The notes: a model not told the origin generated them from the sequence alone. Positions 42,503 through 51,813 are shown, numbered from the stretch's first letter. The stretch is 64,000 nucleotides of DNA from Tolypothrix sp. NIES-4075 (GCF_002218085.1 NZ_BDUC01000004.1:403852-467851), one strand, 5' to 3'. Made by a program: numbers and translations.

Positions 42503-42849
42503 GGATTTGAAGTTTCCGTCGTTGAGATTCGATGTTGTTAAATAGATACTTTCTTATTGTCACGACGATACAAATTAAAAATCGCTTTGGTGGTAAATCC
42601 TCAAAAGCTCCCTCCCCTCTAACCTTAACTATCAGAGGGGAATGGTAATATCTACACCTTAAGAAAGTAACTCAAAATACGAAATGGAAAATTACTTAAT
42701 TAATTTAATCGTGATATAGGCGAGTGGACAAACTAAAAGAAAATCAAAATTCGTATCGGAAATACAAACTCGGCAGAAATCAAGTTAATCTGCCGAGTTT
42801 TTGTTAATGCTTAATAGTTAGTTATTCTACTATCTACTAACTAAAAACT
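42503..42849. other. Intergenic region with two hairpins upstream of mutT
   Basis: 347 bp without a gene. TCCCCTCT (42613-42620) pairs with AGAGGGGA (42634-42641). A second, stronger hairpin with a T-rich tail is at 42767-42803. The two may lie in the long 3' end of the DUF760 transcript or in a separate RNA. Confidence 0.5.
42767..42803 (+). terminator. Rho-independent terminator 47 bp upstream of mutT
   Basis: AACTCGGCAGA at 42767-42777 pairs with TCTGCCGAGTT at 42789-42799, then TTTGTT. Its position, 265 bp past the DUF760 stop and just before mutT, suggests the end of a small RNA or an attenuator-like leader rather than a simple 3' end. Confidence 0.8.
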
Positions 42850-43275
42850 ATGATTGAAATTATTTCTCCACCGCCCCACAAAATCATTGGTGTCGCTGTA
42901 ATATGGAATGATCAAGGGCAAATATTAATCGATCGCCGTCGTCCTGAAGGGGCAATGGGCGGTTTGTGGGAATTTCCTGGAGGTAAAATCGAGAAAGGTG
43001 AAACCGTCGAAGAGTGTATTAAACGGGAAATTAACGAAGAATTGGGAATACTTATTGAAGTAGGAAAACATCTGATGACTATCGATCATACGTATACCCA
43101 CTTGCGCGTTACCCTGACTGTACATCATTGCCGACATCTTGAGGGTGTTCCTCAACCGCTGGAGTGCGATGAAATTCGCTGGGTGAATTTGGATGAACTT
43201 GATCGGTTTGCTTTTCCTCAGGCAAATATTCAAATTATCGCAGCTTTACGTGAAGGCGATCGCTCTCATCCTTAA
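42850..43275 (+). CDS. mutT: 8-oxo-dGTP diphosphatase MutT
   Basis: A 141-residue NUDIX protein with the exact box (GGKIEKGETVEECIKREINE and ELGI, about 39-62) preceded by GGLWEFPGG, the MutT-type signature, and followed by YTHLRVTLTVHHC. It removes 8-oxo-dGTP from the nucleotide pool and so limits A:T to C:G changes. The C-terminal RFAFPQANIQIIAAL also fits. The start at 42850 lacks a clear ribosome binding site. A terminator lies just upstream, so it needs its own promoter. Confidence 0.9.
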   Translation: MIEIISPPPHKIIGVAVIWNDQGQILIDRRRPEGAMGGLWEFPGGKIEKGETVEECIKREINEELGILIEVGKHLMTIDHTYTHLRVTLTVHHCRHLEGVPQPLECDEIRWVNLDELDRFAFPQANIQIIAALREGDRSHP

Positions 43276-43359
43276 AGCCTGCTTAATTGCGGCTTCGTTG
43301 TTATAACCCGTTTTAATCTGATGGCGCAACTGAGCGCGACAATATATGTAAAACTTTAA

Positions 43360-43431
43360 AGCCGATGACGGGATTTGAACCCGTGACCGCTCGATTACGA
43401 ATCGAGTGCTCTACCACTGAGCCACATCGGC
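43360..43431 (-). tRNA. trnT: tRNA-Thr (anticodon CGU)
   Basis: On the minus strand the 72 bases fold into a normal cloverleaf. The acceptor stem GCCGATG pairs with CATCGGC. The D-arm is GGCTCAGTGGTAGAGC, the anticodon stem CTCGA/TCGAG with loop TTCGTAA (anticodon CGT, reading ACG), and the T-arm CGGGTTCAAATCCCG. The discriminator base is U and CCA is not encoded. Confidence 0.97.
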
Positions 43432-43465
43432 AAAAGCGATTCTCAATTATAACACTAATAAGGTC

Positions 43466-43735
43466 ATGGTACAACAAAATCCCAAAAATCGCGTTAACTC
43501 AGAACAATACGCCCGTCTCAAAGCAGAAATGGCAGCTCCCTATCGCGGCTTACGGCAATTTATATATATTGGTTGTGGTGCTTCTGGTTTCATCGGGGCG
43601 ATCGTCTTTTTTTCCCAACTGCTTGCTGGACGCAATGTTGATAGCGCTTTGCCTAACTTAGCACTTCAGGTAGGAGTCGTTACCTTAATGGTATTCCTTT
43701 GGAGATGGGAACAGCGTAGGCAAAAGCGCTCATAA
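43466..43735 (+). CDS. DUF3493 family small membrane protein
   Basis: An 89-residue protein: soluble N-terminus with SEQYARLKAEMAAPYRGLRQFIY, two membrane helices (about 36-52 and 64-80) and a basic end WRWEQRRQKRS. This is the DUF3493 layout (low PSII accumulation-like family in plants, as I recall). A role in thylakoid protein assembly has been proposed for a plant relative; for this one it is inference. It is divergent from the tRNA, 34 bp away. Confidence 0.82.
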   Translation: MVQQNPKNRVNSEQYARLKAEMAAPYRGLRQFIYIGCGASGFIGAIVFFSQLLAGRNVDSALPNLALQVGVVTLMVFLWRWEQRRQKRS

Positions 43736-44254
43736 ATAACTATAAGTATAAGCTTCTTAGGGGAGAAATTCTCCCTATATCTGGTGACAGATGTCTAATT
43801 TAGTTAACTTACTTAACATAATTCTATAATCCGAAACATATATACAGAAAAAATTAAGAAATTATTAGGAAATCTGAAGACTTGAGATTTTCAATAGAAA
43901 CTAATAATAGTTCAAACGGGGTCAGCCAATATAAAGACCCTGAATATCAAACCATAAATTTAAATGGGGTCAACCAAATTTTAAAGACCCCAAAGTTAAA
44001 AAAACTCAAAATATTTAAAGCGCCAAGACCTAACAATTGTTAAGCCTTGGCGTTTTGATTTATGCAAATCGCTACGATCTTGACAACTCAACTTTTGATT
44101 ATTCCCTTGAAGAGGAGGGGAAGAGGGGGGGATGGGGGGAGGGGGAGCAGGGGGGATGTGGGGAAAGAATTATTCTCATTGTCCCCTTGTCCCCACGCCC
44201 GTCGCCCTTGTCCCCCTGTCCCCTTGTCCCCCACTCCTCACTGCCCACTCCCCA
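43736..44254. other. Intergenic region: tandem hairpins, terminator and repeat element
   Basis: Two direct hairpin units GGGGTC...GACCC lie at 43918-43940 and 43966-43991 (loops of 12 and 14 bases sharing the AACCAAA-like text). A terminator-like hairpin follows at 44021-44052, and then a copy of the G-rich/AAAGAATTATT/C-rich element at about 44115-44250. No gene is supported; two frames of 73 and 82 codons are translated repeats. Confidence 0.65.
44021..44062. terminator. Terminator-like hairpin
   Basis: CGCCAAG at 44021-44027 pairs with CTTGGCG at 44046-44052, with an inner AACAATTGTT palindrome, followed by TTTTGATTT. It lies between convergent genes and is preceded by A-rich DNA, so may serve both. 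Confidence 0.7.
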
Positions 44255-45973
44255 TTAGGGAGTTTGTACCAAATAAGGTGAGGGAATTGCTTGAGCGCGT
44301 CCAGCACTAACTAGCGCTTGGTAAACAAAAGCAGCAACTTCTGCCCTAGTTGCCTCACGATTTGGATTTAGTTGCTTAACGGTAGGATAATTAATTACTA
44401 ATCGCCTGGAAGTTGCCGCAGCAACAGAACCTGTAGCATATTTGGGAATCTGTGCTGCATCAGTATAGAAACCCAGAGCATTTTGAGTCTCAGCATTTAA
44501 ACCCAGACCGTTGGCTAAGGATACTAACACCTGCACTCTCGGAATTTGCTGCTGTGGTTTAAACGTACCGTCGGGATAGCCAGAGACATATTGACCCTGG
44601 TAAGCAGATTGAATTGCTGCGTAAGCCCAGAAATTGCTTTGCAGATCCTTAAAGTCAATACCTGGGCGTTTGCTTGCTGGCGATAAAGCTTTATTGACGA
44701 TAGTAGCAAATTGAGCGCGTGTTACAGGTTCATTAGGTTTAAAAGTGCCATCGGGGAAACCCGCAATAATATTCGCAGAGGCTAAAGCTTCAATGTATCC
44801 TTTTGCCCAATAACCCGCAGGTACATCTTTGAAAGCGGTTTGACCGCTACCTGCGGGAGGTTCAACGCTGGCAGCAACAAAATCCACCTTGCCAGAAATT
44901 CGGGTAGGGTCAATATCATTACCAACAGCGACTATTGTATTCTGAGTGGTTGCATTTAATACGTCAAAAAGTTTTTTTGGGTCTTTTTTACCGTTATTGC
45001 GAATCAGGTTTTTACCAGGATTTTCCTGAGTTCCCAAGTCTGGTAAAGATTTCTGAAGCGCAACTAATCCGTGATCTCGGTTATCCTGAATTACGTTGTT
45101 ACGCAGCATGGGTTTGGCGCTACCAGTGACAACAATGCCGCCATAGTTTTGGATAATTTGATTATCAGTAATTAAAGGAGTTGCCAAATCGCTAACTGCA
45201 ATACCAAAACCAGTTGATTGAAACAAGTTATTGCGAACTTCACCTGTGGCAGATTTAGCGACGGAAACTCCATTGCCCTTGTTTTCAGTAAAGACGTTAT
45301 TTTCAATTTTGGGATTACCTGTACCCGTAACGAAAACACCTTCTCTTATACTATTGACAAATGTACTGTTTGTAATTGTGGGATTAGTCGATTCAACCCA
45401 CACACCAGTACCGCGTTGATTGGGGTTGGTGACAGTAACGCCAGTGATGGTAGAATCTTTGTCAGCGCGAATTGTAATGTTCTGACGCGCAAAGGTGGGG
45501 CTGACGAAGAAATCACCACCTGTAATTAATATCGCCTGACCTTTGCTGGCATCATCACCGCGCAGTGTCACACCTTGTTTAACCAACAGTGGAAATTTTT
45601 CGCCACTTTCACTGTTATAAGTACCACCAGCAAGCTGAATGACGGTACCTGGTTGAGCCTTGCTGAGGGCGAAGGTGATAGTTTTATAGGGTGTTGCTTC
45701 AGAATTGCTAGCAGCGCTGTCTGCACCTGTCGCTGGGTTAACGTAAATTGCTGTTGCTGTTGCTGTTGCAGGAACTTGCGCGGTTAGAGTTGGAGTAATA
45801 CCTTCAGAGAGGGTAGCACCAGCATTTACTTGACCAAGCGATCGCATTGACCCAGCAGAAATTAGTATTAAGGCGCTTAGTCCTGCTCGCAAGGGTAGAG
45901 TATATCTGGGGTGACTGCTAGAAAGAAAAAGAAAAGTTTTCGATTGAGGCTTGTGAAAACCCTGACGTTTCAT
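44255..45973 (-). CDS. DUF1565 beta-helix protein with three SLH domains
   Basis: A 572-residue envelope protein. A long basic N-region and hydrophobic signal (about 28-48) are followed by a DUF1565 parallel beta-helix (about 75-340), with IYVNPATGADSAASNSEATPY split over 76-96 and repeated N-N-x-I/F turns. Three S-layer homology domains cover about 375-565, with FKDVPAGYWAKGYIEALA, FKDLQSNFWAYAAIQSAY and YPTVKQLNPNREATRAEVAA. SLH domains hold proteins to the peptidoglycan-linked polymer. The function of the helix is unknown; it resembles carbohydrate-active folds. Confidence 0.9.
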   Translation of the reverse strand: MKRQGFHKPQSKTFLFLSSSHPRYTLPLRAGLSALILISAGSMRSLGQVNAGATLSEGITPTLTAQVPATATATAIYVNPATGADSAASNSEATPYKTITFALSKAQPGTVIQLAGGTYNSESGEKFPLLVKQGVTLRGDDASKGQAILITGGDFFVSPTFARQNITIRADKDSTITGVTVTNPNQRGTGVWVESTNPTITNSTFVNSIREGVFVTGTGNPKIENNVFTENKGNGVSVAKSATGEVRNNLFQSTGFGIAVSDLATPLITDNQIIQNYGGIVVTGSAKPMLRNNVIQDNRDHGLVALQKSLPDLGTQENPGKNLIRNNGKKDPKKLFDVLNATTQNTIVAVGNDIDPTRISGKVDFVAASVEPPAGSGQTAFKDVPAGYWAKGYIEALASANIIAGFPDGTFKPNEPVTRAQFATIVNKALSPASKRPGIDFKDLQSNFWAYAAIQSAYQGQYVSGYPDGTFKPQQQIPRVQVLVSLANGLGLNAETQNALGFYTDAAQIPKYATGSVAAATSRRLVINYPTVKQLNPNREATRAEVAAFVYQALVSAGRAQAIPSPYLVQTP

Positions 45974-46421
45974 CTTTTTTATATCTGTGATTTGAGTGAA
46001 TTAAGGTAAGTTGAAAGAGGTGTCGATAGCAGCCATGTAGCTGTAAAACCCATGCAAAACTATACCGGAATAACAGCACCTTATCAGCCAAATTCTTGAA
46101 TAAAAATCAACGCTAATGTTGTTGAATGTTACACTTTCAAAACTGTCAAGCTGAATTTAAGTTTGACCAAAAAGCCTCTTACAGTAGTGTTTTTGGGCTG
46201 TAATTAAAAGCTATTGTATTTGACAATACTTTTATTAAGATTTTAATGTTTAAGTTTCTTATCTAAAAAGCTAATAATTTAATATTTTTTTAATAAAAAT
46301 ATACGTTTGCTGTCGATTTGTTGCAAATCTCAAGTCGAATGGTATGACGTGGGGAAGATGTTGCAACTAATAAAAAGCAATTATCGTTATAAGCACAGCC
46401 AAGCTTGGGGAATCAGGGGAA
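45974..46421. other. Divergent intergenic region, AT-rich
   Basis: 448 bp between the divergent SLH and DUF1400 genes. It becomes very AT-rich toward 46250-46310. No repeats, hairpins or genes of note were seen. A 94-codon frame at 46307-46591 overlaps the DUF1400 start in another phase and is not supported. Confidence 0.5.
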
Positions 46422-46958
46422 ATGCTTTGCCAGTTTTTGTCTGTGTATCGTGGGTTAATTTTAGTAACAAGTATTTATTTTATACTTTCAGGCGTTCCCG
46501 CTTTGGCTGCGGAATCGGTAGTGTTGAAATATCGCATCTTGCGAGAATCAGTTTCGGTGCAGGAGTTGTCTACTTTTGCCGAAACTGGTAAACTCTCAAC
46601 TTCCTTAAGAGTAAATTTAGCTTTGGCTAAACAAAATCCTCAAGCGATTCGTCAGTACTTAACTGAACCTGTGAAAATTAACCCGGTGATTTTAGATAAG
46701 GTATTAAATAGCCGGATTGGTAATGTGATTTTAGATCAACTTACTCAAGTTATTCACACGCGATCGCGTCAAGCAGACAAACAAGCTTTACGTGCGGCTT
46801 TGGTAGTTTCTGCCAGTAAAGATAGACAAATTACACTTATAGAACTCATCCAAAATTATCCCACTCCGGAGATAGAAGTTGAAGGCGATCGCCTAGAAAC
46901 TGCCTACCGTCAACTGCGTCGCTTGCAGGGAAATTTACAAGATATTCTCAGTTTTTAA
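46422..46958 (+). CDS. DUF1400 domain protein (secreted)
   Basis: A 178-residue protein with a signal peptide (about 1-29, ending ALAAES) and one DUF1400 domain: VVLKYRILRESVSVQELSTFAETGKLS, LAKQNPQAIRQYLTEPVKINPVILDKVLNS. DUF1400 usually precedes an alpha/beta-hydrolase domain in cyanobacterial lipase-like proteins. Here the hydrolase part is absent, so this is a stand-alone DUF1400. Acts probably in the periplasm. Role unknown. Confidence 0.82.
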   Translation: MLCQFLSVYRGLILVTSIYFILSGVPALAAESVVLKYRILRESVSVQELSTFAETGKLSTSLRVNLALAKQNPQAIRQYLTEPVKINPVILDKVLNSRIGNVILDQLTQVIHTRSRQADKQALRAALVVSASKDRQITLIELIQNYPTPEIEVEGDRLETAYRQLRRLQGNLQDILSF

Positions 46959-47076
46959 GTACTTTTTTGGTAATAAAACTAACTTTTATTTATACATGTG
47001 CAAAATAGCCAATTGCCTATGTGATATTAGCAATCAGCTATTAAGATTATTTCTATCGTCATTTATACTTAGCTAC

Positions 47077-47256
47077 TTAGTAAGCTAAAGTTTCTAAAGT
47101 TTCGCGCAAATAGCGTTGTACTTGTTGCTCAAGCCGAAGCTTTTGTAATTGAGCATCGTGTTCTAGTTGCCAGCTTTGGAAACCGGAACTTGCGGCGATC
47201 GCCGATATAAGATTATTCCAAATTTCCGCATCACTCTTATTTTGAATTCGAGCCAT
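47077..47256 (-). CDS. Small conserved-type hypothetical protein (59 aa)
   Basis: The ATG at 47256 starts a 59-residue helical protein: MARIQNKSDAEIWNNLISAI, then AASSGFQSWQLEHDAQLQKL and RLEQQVQRYLRETLETLAY. It begins 6 bp after the stop of the membrane-protein gene upstream, with GAGGAAT about 9 bases ahead of the start, so it is very likely the last gene of that operon. The even pattern of charged residues suggests a short coiled coil. No function known. Confidence 0.65.
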   Translation of the reverse strand: MARIQNKSDAEIWNNLISAIAASSGFQSWQLEHDAQLQKLRLEQQVQRYLRETLETLAY

Positions 47257-47262
47257 AATTAC

Positions 47263-47874
47263 TCATTCCTCAGTTTTAACTTTGCCAGTCAACTGGGGCA
47301 AGATTTGATTAACCCGCACCCCTAAAATTGTAAAATCCTGCTTAATCTTTTCTAAAGATAACGGTTCTAAAGCTGCAAATTCTGTTTCCTTCGTCACCAA
47401 AACTCCTGCCACACTCAGGGGAATTTGCAAAAATAAATTACTCGCTAAAAAAAATAAACCAGCAAGCAGCAATGCTAAACCTCTCCATTGGGGTAAAAGC
47501 CGAGCAATGTTTGCTACTAAGGGAGTTGCTTGGTAAAGCAGCAGCAATATCAAAACTGATAATACAGCTCCTAAAACTGCTAACAGGCGATTTAATTTTG
47601 TATTAACTAAACAGAGAATTTTACGCTGGGGTTCGCTGAGTATTTCTGGCTTGAGGGCTACTCCCAGAAGGCCAAATGTATAAAAAGGGCGGCGCAATTG
47701 CATCCACAACAGCGGTAGAATGCCAATTGCCGCAACTATAAGTAGTTCTAGCCAGGTTGGTAGTTGGCGATCGCCTACTGCCAAAAACAATAAACACAGC
47801 GGCAAAAAAATCGGCAGCGTTGCCAATCCAGCGATGTGAATCCACAAAATAGGTTCTGAGCGAAATGAGGACAT
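47263..47874 (-). CDS. Low-complexity-tail-type membrane protein
   Basis: A 203-residue integral membrane protein starting MSSFRSEPILWIHIAGLATLPIF, as in a cyanobacterial family often labelled low-complexity tail membrane protein. There are four or five helices: about 10-32, 39-58, 88-110 and 125-155. The C-terminus EPLSLEKIKQDFTILGVRVNQILPQ is amphipathic and cytosolic. The low-complexity tail itself is short or missing here. The ATG at 47874 is preferred to the TTG at 47880. It is downstream of infB across a repeat tract and coupled to the 59-aa gene. Confidence 0.7.
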   Translation of the reverse strand: MSSFRSEPILWIHIAGLATLPIFLPLCLLFLAVGDRQLPTWLELLIVAAIGILPLLWMQLRRPFYTFGLLGVALKPEILSEPQRKILCLVNTKLNRLLAVLGAVLSVLILLLLYQATPLVANIARLLPQWRGLALLLAGLFFLASNLFLQIPLSVAGVLVTKETEFAALEPLSLEKIKQDFTILGVRVNQILPQLTGKVKTEE

Positions 47875-47880
47875 AAGCAA

Positions 47881-47958
47881 AATGGGGAATGGGGAGTGGG
47901 GGAGTGGGGGGTGGGGAGCGGGTAAATTCCCTATTCCCTACTCCCTATTCCCTACTCC
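47881..47958. repeat. GGGGAGTGG and CCCTATTCC tandem repeats
   Basis: Seventy-eight bases of GGGGAGTGGGGGAGTGG units followed by CCCTATTCCCTACTCC units, able to pair, between infB and the membrane-protein gene. Confidence 0.75.
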
Positions 47959-50900
47959 CTATCTTGTCGGAGTCAAAGTGCGGCGTTTCGTCACCATTTG
48001 GTAGGATTCGATGCTGTCACTTTCAGCCCAGTCGTTGAATTTATCAACGCCGATACCGCATTCATAACCAGCATTCACTTCCTTAACGTCATCTTTCATC
48101 CGTTTCAGGGAGTCAAGAACACCTTCATAAATGACTTTATTATTACGACGCACGCGGATTTTGCAGTTGCGAACTAGCTTGCCAGATTGCACGTAGCAAC
48201 CAGCAACCGCACCGCGTCCCACTGGGAAGACGGCACGCACTTCGGTGATCCCCAGGTGTTCTTCCACCAATTCTGGCTCTAATAGACCTTCCAAGGCTGC
48301 CTGGATGTCTTCTAGAAGTTTGTAGATGATGTTGTATTCTCTTACATCTACACCAGCTTCATCGGCGGCTTGTCTGGCACCACTAGCGAAGGTGGTATTG
48401 AAGCCAATAATTACGGCGTTACTGGCGGCAGCCAAGTCAATATCTGTCTCGGTGATTTCCCCAGCAGTAGCCAATAACATGCGAATTTGCACTTCGTTTT
48501 GCGGGATTTGTTTGAGCGATCCCACAATGGCTTCTACAGAACCTTGTACGTCTCCTTTGAGAATCAAGTTGAGTTCTTTCAACTCGCCTTCTTGTGCCTG
48601 AGCGGAAAGGGTTGTCAGGGTAACGCGTCCCTGTAATAGACGGGAAGCGCGTTGTTTGTCTGCTCTGTCTGAGGCGAGTGCGCGTGCTTGTTTTTCGTTC
48701 TCGAAAACCTCGAACTCGTCGCCTGCTGCTGGCACATCACTTAGACCCAACACCTCGACGGCAAAACTTGGGCTTGCAGCTTCAACTCTGGCTCCTCTGT
48801 CATCGACCATTGCTCTAACTTTACCAAAGGCAGAGCCAGCTACGAGCATATCGCCGACGTGAAGAGTACCATTCTGAATTAACAAAGTCGCAACTGCTCC
48901 CTTTGCTTTATCCAGATGAGCTTCAATCACTGTTCCTTTTGCAGTCCGATTTGGATTGGCAGAAAGTTCGCCTACCTCTGCGACGATCAAAATCATTTCT
49001 AAGAGCGTATCTAGGTTTTCGCCCTTAATGGCACTGACGGGAACCATGATTGTGTCACCGCCCCAATCTTCTGCGGTTAAACCATACTGGGTGAGTTCTT
49101 GTTTCACCCGCTCTGGCTGTGCCCCTTCTTTGTCAATTTTGTTAATTGCCACGACAATAGGCACTTGGGCGGCTTGGGCATGTCTAATAGCTTCAATGGT
49201 TTGGGGACGAACGCCATCATCCGCAGCTACTACTAACACAGCAATGTCTGTCACCCGCGCTCCCCGCGCCCGCATAGCTGTAAAAGCTTCGTGACCGGGG
49301 GTGTCAAGGAAGACGATTTGCTGCATCTTGCCTTCATGTTCTACATCGACGTGATAAGCACCGATGTGTTGGGTAATACCACCAGCTTCGCCGGCTGCCA
49401 CTTTGGTTTTGCGAATCGAGTCGAGCAGGGTAGTTTTGCCGTGGTCTACGTGACCCATAATTGTCACGACTGGCGGACGGCGCACGAGGTTTTCCAAGTC
49501 TTCGGCGTCGATCATTTCCGTGACTTTGATTGCCTCGGATTCTAGTTCGGCGGTTTCGACTGGTACTTCTAGCTCGGTTGCGATCAGGGTAATGGTGGGA
49601 ATATCCAGGTTTTGGGTGATGCTTACCGCCATGCCTTTCATGAACAGGATTTTCACAATCTCTGTATCGGCAATTGCTAAGGCTTCAGACAGTTCTTGCA
49701 CGGTCATGGGACCTGTTACTACCAGTTTTTCTGGACGTTCGCGCTTTTGCTCTTGTTGGCGTCCGCCTTTTTGATCGCGATCGCGATCGCGGCTGCTGGA
49801 TTTTTTACCTCTAGCAGTTGGGATGCTGGTTGTTGGAGCTACTGTCGGTGAGGAAGGTCGGCTTGCCTTGGGTTTGGGAGGACGAGCGATCGAAAGGCTG
49901 ACCTGAACGGTTGCTAGTGAATCTGAATCTTCATCATCGAGCAAGTCTTCTTCAAATTCATCATCCAGGATCGGCTTAACCCGCTTGCCTTTGGTGACTC
50001 CCTTGCCTGCTTTTTCTTTAACTTCGTCAATTATTTCCTCTTCCTGCCACTTTTTCCCATTTTTGAGTAGGCGAGGTGGTGTGGGGCGTTTGAGGTCGAG
50101 CAAATCGGGTGCTACGGGATCGTCATCCAGAGAGTCTTGTTTTGCGGATACCCCAGCAAGCCCTCTTGGTGGAGTTGCCACTGGTGAGGCTGCTGGTTTT
50201 TCACTTGGACGTACAGGTCTAGTGGGTCGTTGCGGATCTCCTACACCTGGTGTTGGCGCAGATGGTCTATTACCTCTTGGCTCTGGTCTGGCTGGTGCGG
50301 GAGTGGGTCGTCCTGCTGGACGGGGTGCATCTGGTGCGGGCTGGTCGCTTGTTGGTCTGGCGACCTTAGGTTTTACCTGATCGCGATCGCGCTTCAGGAT
50401 CGGTTTTTCTGTATGAGTCAGCGATCGTGCTTCAATCGGCTCTCCCATTTCCACCACTGCCTGTCCATTCGTAGTCGCTGTTTCCGCTAGTGGTCTTGCC
50501 GGTGGCGCTACTAGTTGCGGTCTCGGCGGTTTTTCCGGTTTTGGTCTGGGAGCAACTGTTTTCTCCGGTTTTTCTGCGGCTGTTTTTTCTGGTATCGGAG
50601 TACGATCAAGCGTTTGCTCTGCTTCAGTCACAGCAGGTTTTTGTGGGGTCTCCGACTGATTTTTGGGTATTGGTCGAGTTGGTGCCGTCGGCTTCATTGA
50701 TGATGAGACTGGTGTAGCGAAGGGTCGTGGAGGTGAAGGAGGATTAGCCTCAGAAGAAGCAAATTCAGTACTAATAGCAACTGACGCCTCTTGGGCGTTG
50801 GAGGTAGTGTTTCTCAATATTTTGGGTTTGCGAATTTCCAAAATTTGTTGTTTGTGGGGTGCGGTTGGTCGGGAAGGTCCACCAATTTGCGGTGAATTGG

Positions 50901-51114
50901 GTTTATGACTGGTTGAAAGTTCTTTTTTTGGCATTACATTCGTAGCTGCGAGTTTTTCCGCTGCTGTCCGGATTTGTTCTGCCTCTGTTTCGGAAATTGT
51001 ACTGCTATGGCTTTTGACCGCAATATCGAGCTGGTCGCAAATTGCTAGTAGCTCTTTGTTATCCAAATTCAATTCCTTTGATAATTCGTAAATTCTAACT
51101 TTGCCGTTGTTCAT
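47959..51114 (-). CDS. infB: Translation initiation factor IF-2
   Basis: A 1051-residue IF-2. Residues 1-60 form an IF2_N helical domain (RIYELSKELNLDNKELLAICDQLDI). Residues 60-440 are a long disordered Pro/Ala/Arg/Glu-rich region, typical of cyanobacteria. A second IF2_N follows near 465-530. The G domain has GHVDHGKTTLLD at about 550, DTPGHEAF and NKIDKEG. Two beta-barrel domains and a C-terminal domain end the protein. IF-2 delivers fMet-tRNA to the ribosome. It is the last core gene of the leftward rimP-nusA-ylxR-infB cluster, with 453 bp between ylxR and it. Confidence 0.97.
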   Translation of the reverse strand: MNNGKVRIYELSKELNLDNKELLAICDQLDIAVKSHSSTISETEAEQIRTAAEKLAATNVMPKKELSTSHKPNSPQIGGPSRPTAPHKQQILEIRKPKILRNTTSNAQEASVAISTEFASSEANPPSPPRPFATPVSSSMKPTAPTRPIPKNQSETPQKPAVTEAEQTLDRTPIPEKTAAEKPEKTVAPRPKPEKPPRPQLVAPPARPLAETATTNGQAVVEMGEPIEARSLTHTEKPILKRDRDQVKPKVARPTSDQPAPDAPRPAGRPTPAPARPEPRGNRPSAPTPGVGDPQRPTRPVRPSEKPAASPVATPPRGLAGVSAKQDSLDDDPVAPDLLDLKRPTPPRLLKNGKKWQEEEIIDEVKEKAGKGVTKGKRVKPILDDEFEEDLLDDEDSDSLATVQVSLSIARPPKPKASRPSSPTVAPTTSIPTARGKKSSSRDRDRDQKGGRQQEQKRERPEKLVVTGPMTVQELSEALAIADTEIVKILFMKGMAVSITQNLDIPTITLIATELEVPVETAELESEAIKVTEMIDAEDLENLVRRPPVVTIMGHVDHGKTTLLDSIRKTKVAAGEAGGITQHIGAYHVDVEHEGKMQQIVFLDTPGHEAFTAMRARGARVTDIAVLVVAADDGVRPQTIEAIRHAQAAQVPIVVAINKIDKEGAQPERVKQELTQYGLTAEDWGGDTIMVPVSAIKGENLDTLLEMILIVAEVGELSANPNRTAKGTVIEAHLDKAKGAVATLLIQNGTLHVGDMLVAGSAFGKVRAMVDDRGARVEAASPSFAVEVLGLSDVPAAGDEFEVFENEKQARALASDRADKQRASRLLQGRVTLTTLSAQAQEGELKELNLILKGDVQGSVEAIVGSLKQIPQNEVQIRMLLATAGEITETDIDLAAASNAVIIGFNTTFASGARQAADEAGVDVREYNIIYKLLEDIQAALEGLLEPELVEEHLGITEVRAVFPVGRGAVAGCYVQSGKLVRNCKIRVRRNNKVIYEGVLDSLKRMKDDVKEVNAGYECGIGVDKFNDWAESDSIESYQMVTKRRTLTPTR

Positions 51115-51567
51115 CCACTCTTCCCCAATAAGATTACAGTTTTAGCGGATGGCTGCCAGGTCCGATGCGACATCTCCATCCTTTGACTACTGTGTTTAGG
51201 TTGCCCAGATACGATTTTGCCGGTGCCTCCAATCAGGAAAGAGAGATGTTTCGGTTTACTGCTGGCATCTCCACACCCAAGGATGGTTGATACCAGAACG
51301 CGATCGCGCTACCAGGTTGCCATATTGTTTTTTTTTGTTTTGCTGATTCTGATTCCACAACACAATCGAGTAAAACTTTTGGGAATGTTGCTTCGCCGCT
51401 CTGCAATAAAGTTGAGAAGCGAGCAAGCTGCCCTGCCTACACCCATTTACTATTTTGGCATTAACCCAAGCAATCAAGTCAGAATGTGATGATAGCGTAT
51501 TAGTACGGCTGTCAGTACAATTGTCTGAGTGATTACCCCCAAACCCCGAATATTAATCGGTATGGCT
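51115..51567. other. Gap between ylxR and infB
   Basis: 453 bp, long for this cluster, where ylxR and infB are often close. A 73-codon minus-strand frame (51256-51477) has no domain and no ribosome binding site. No T-tailed hairpin was found, so infB may have a promoter in this gap. Confidence 0.5.
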
Positions 51568-51813
51568 TTAGGCTAAACGTTGCCACAATGTTTCATACAG
51601 TGCTTCTGGCACTGATGTATGTAGCGATCGCCCTAGTCTATTTTTTTTTTGAGCAGCACAAAGGCAGCTACCTTGCGGACAAATGTAAGCAGAACGCCCC
51701 ATGCCCTCATTTAATTGTACCTGCCTAGATGGAAAGACGCGGACAATCCGCCAAAACTCTTCTTTTAATTTGACTTGGCGGCAACTGATACAACGTCGGT
51801 AATTCTTTTTCAT
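51568..51813 (-). CDS. ylxR: YlxR family RNA-binding protein
   Basis: An 81-residue YlxR (DUF448) protein starting MKKNYRRCISCRQVKLKEEFWRIVR, with the RxCxxC entry motif, and later GRSAYICPQGSCLCAAQKKNRLGRSL. Firmicute relatives act as RnpM, a modulator of RNase P; the gene is nearly always between nusA and infB, as here. Length is typical. Confidence 0.9.
   Translation of the reverse strand: MKKNYRRCISCRQVKLKEEFWRIVRVFPSRQVQLNEGMGRSAYICPQGSCLCAAQKKNRLGRSLHTSVPEALYETLWQRLA

Noticed and set aside
43365..43661. 98-codon plus-strand frame
   Set aside because: It starts inside the tRNA-Thr gene and overlaps the DUF3493 gene in another phase.
48326..50908. Many long antisense frames across infB
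   Set aside because: Typical shadows of a Pro/Ala/Arg-rich gene; infB itself is certain.
51256..51477. 73-codon minus-strand frame between ylxR and infB
   Set aside because: No ribosome binding site, no domain, mixed composition.
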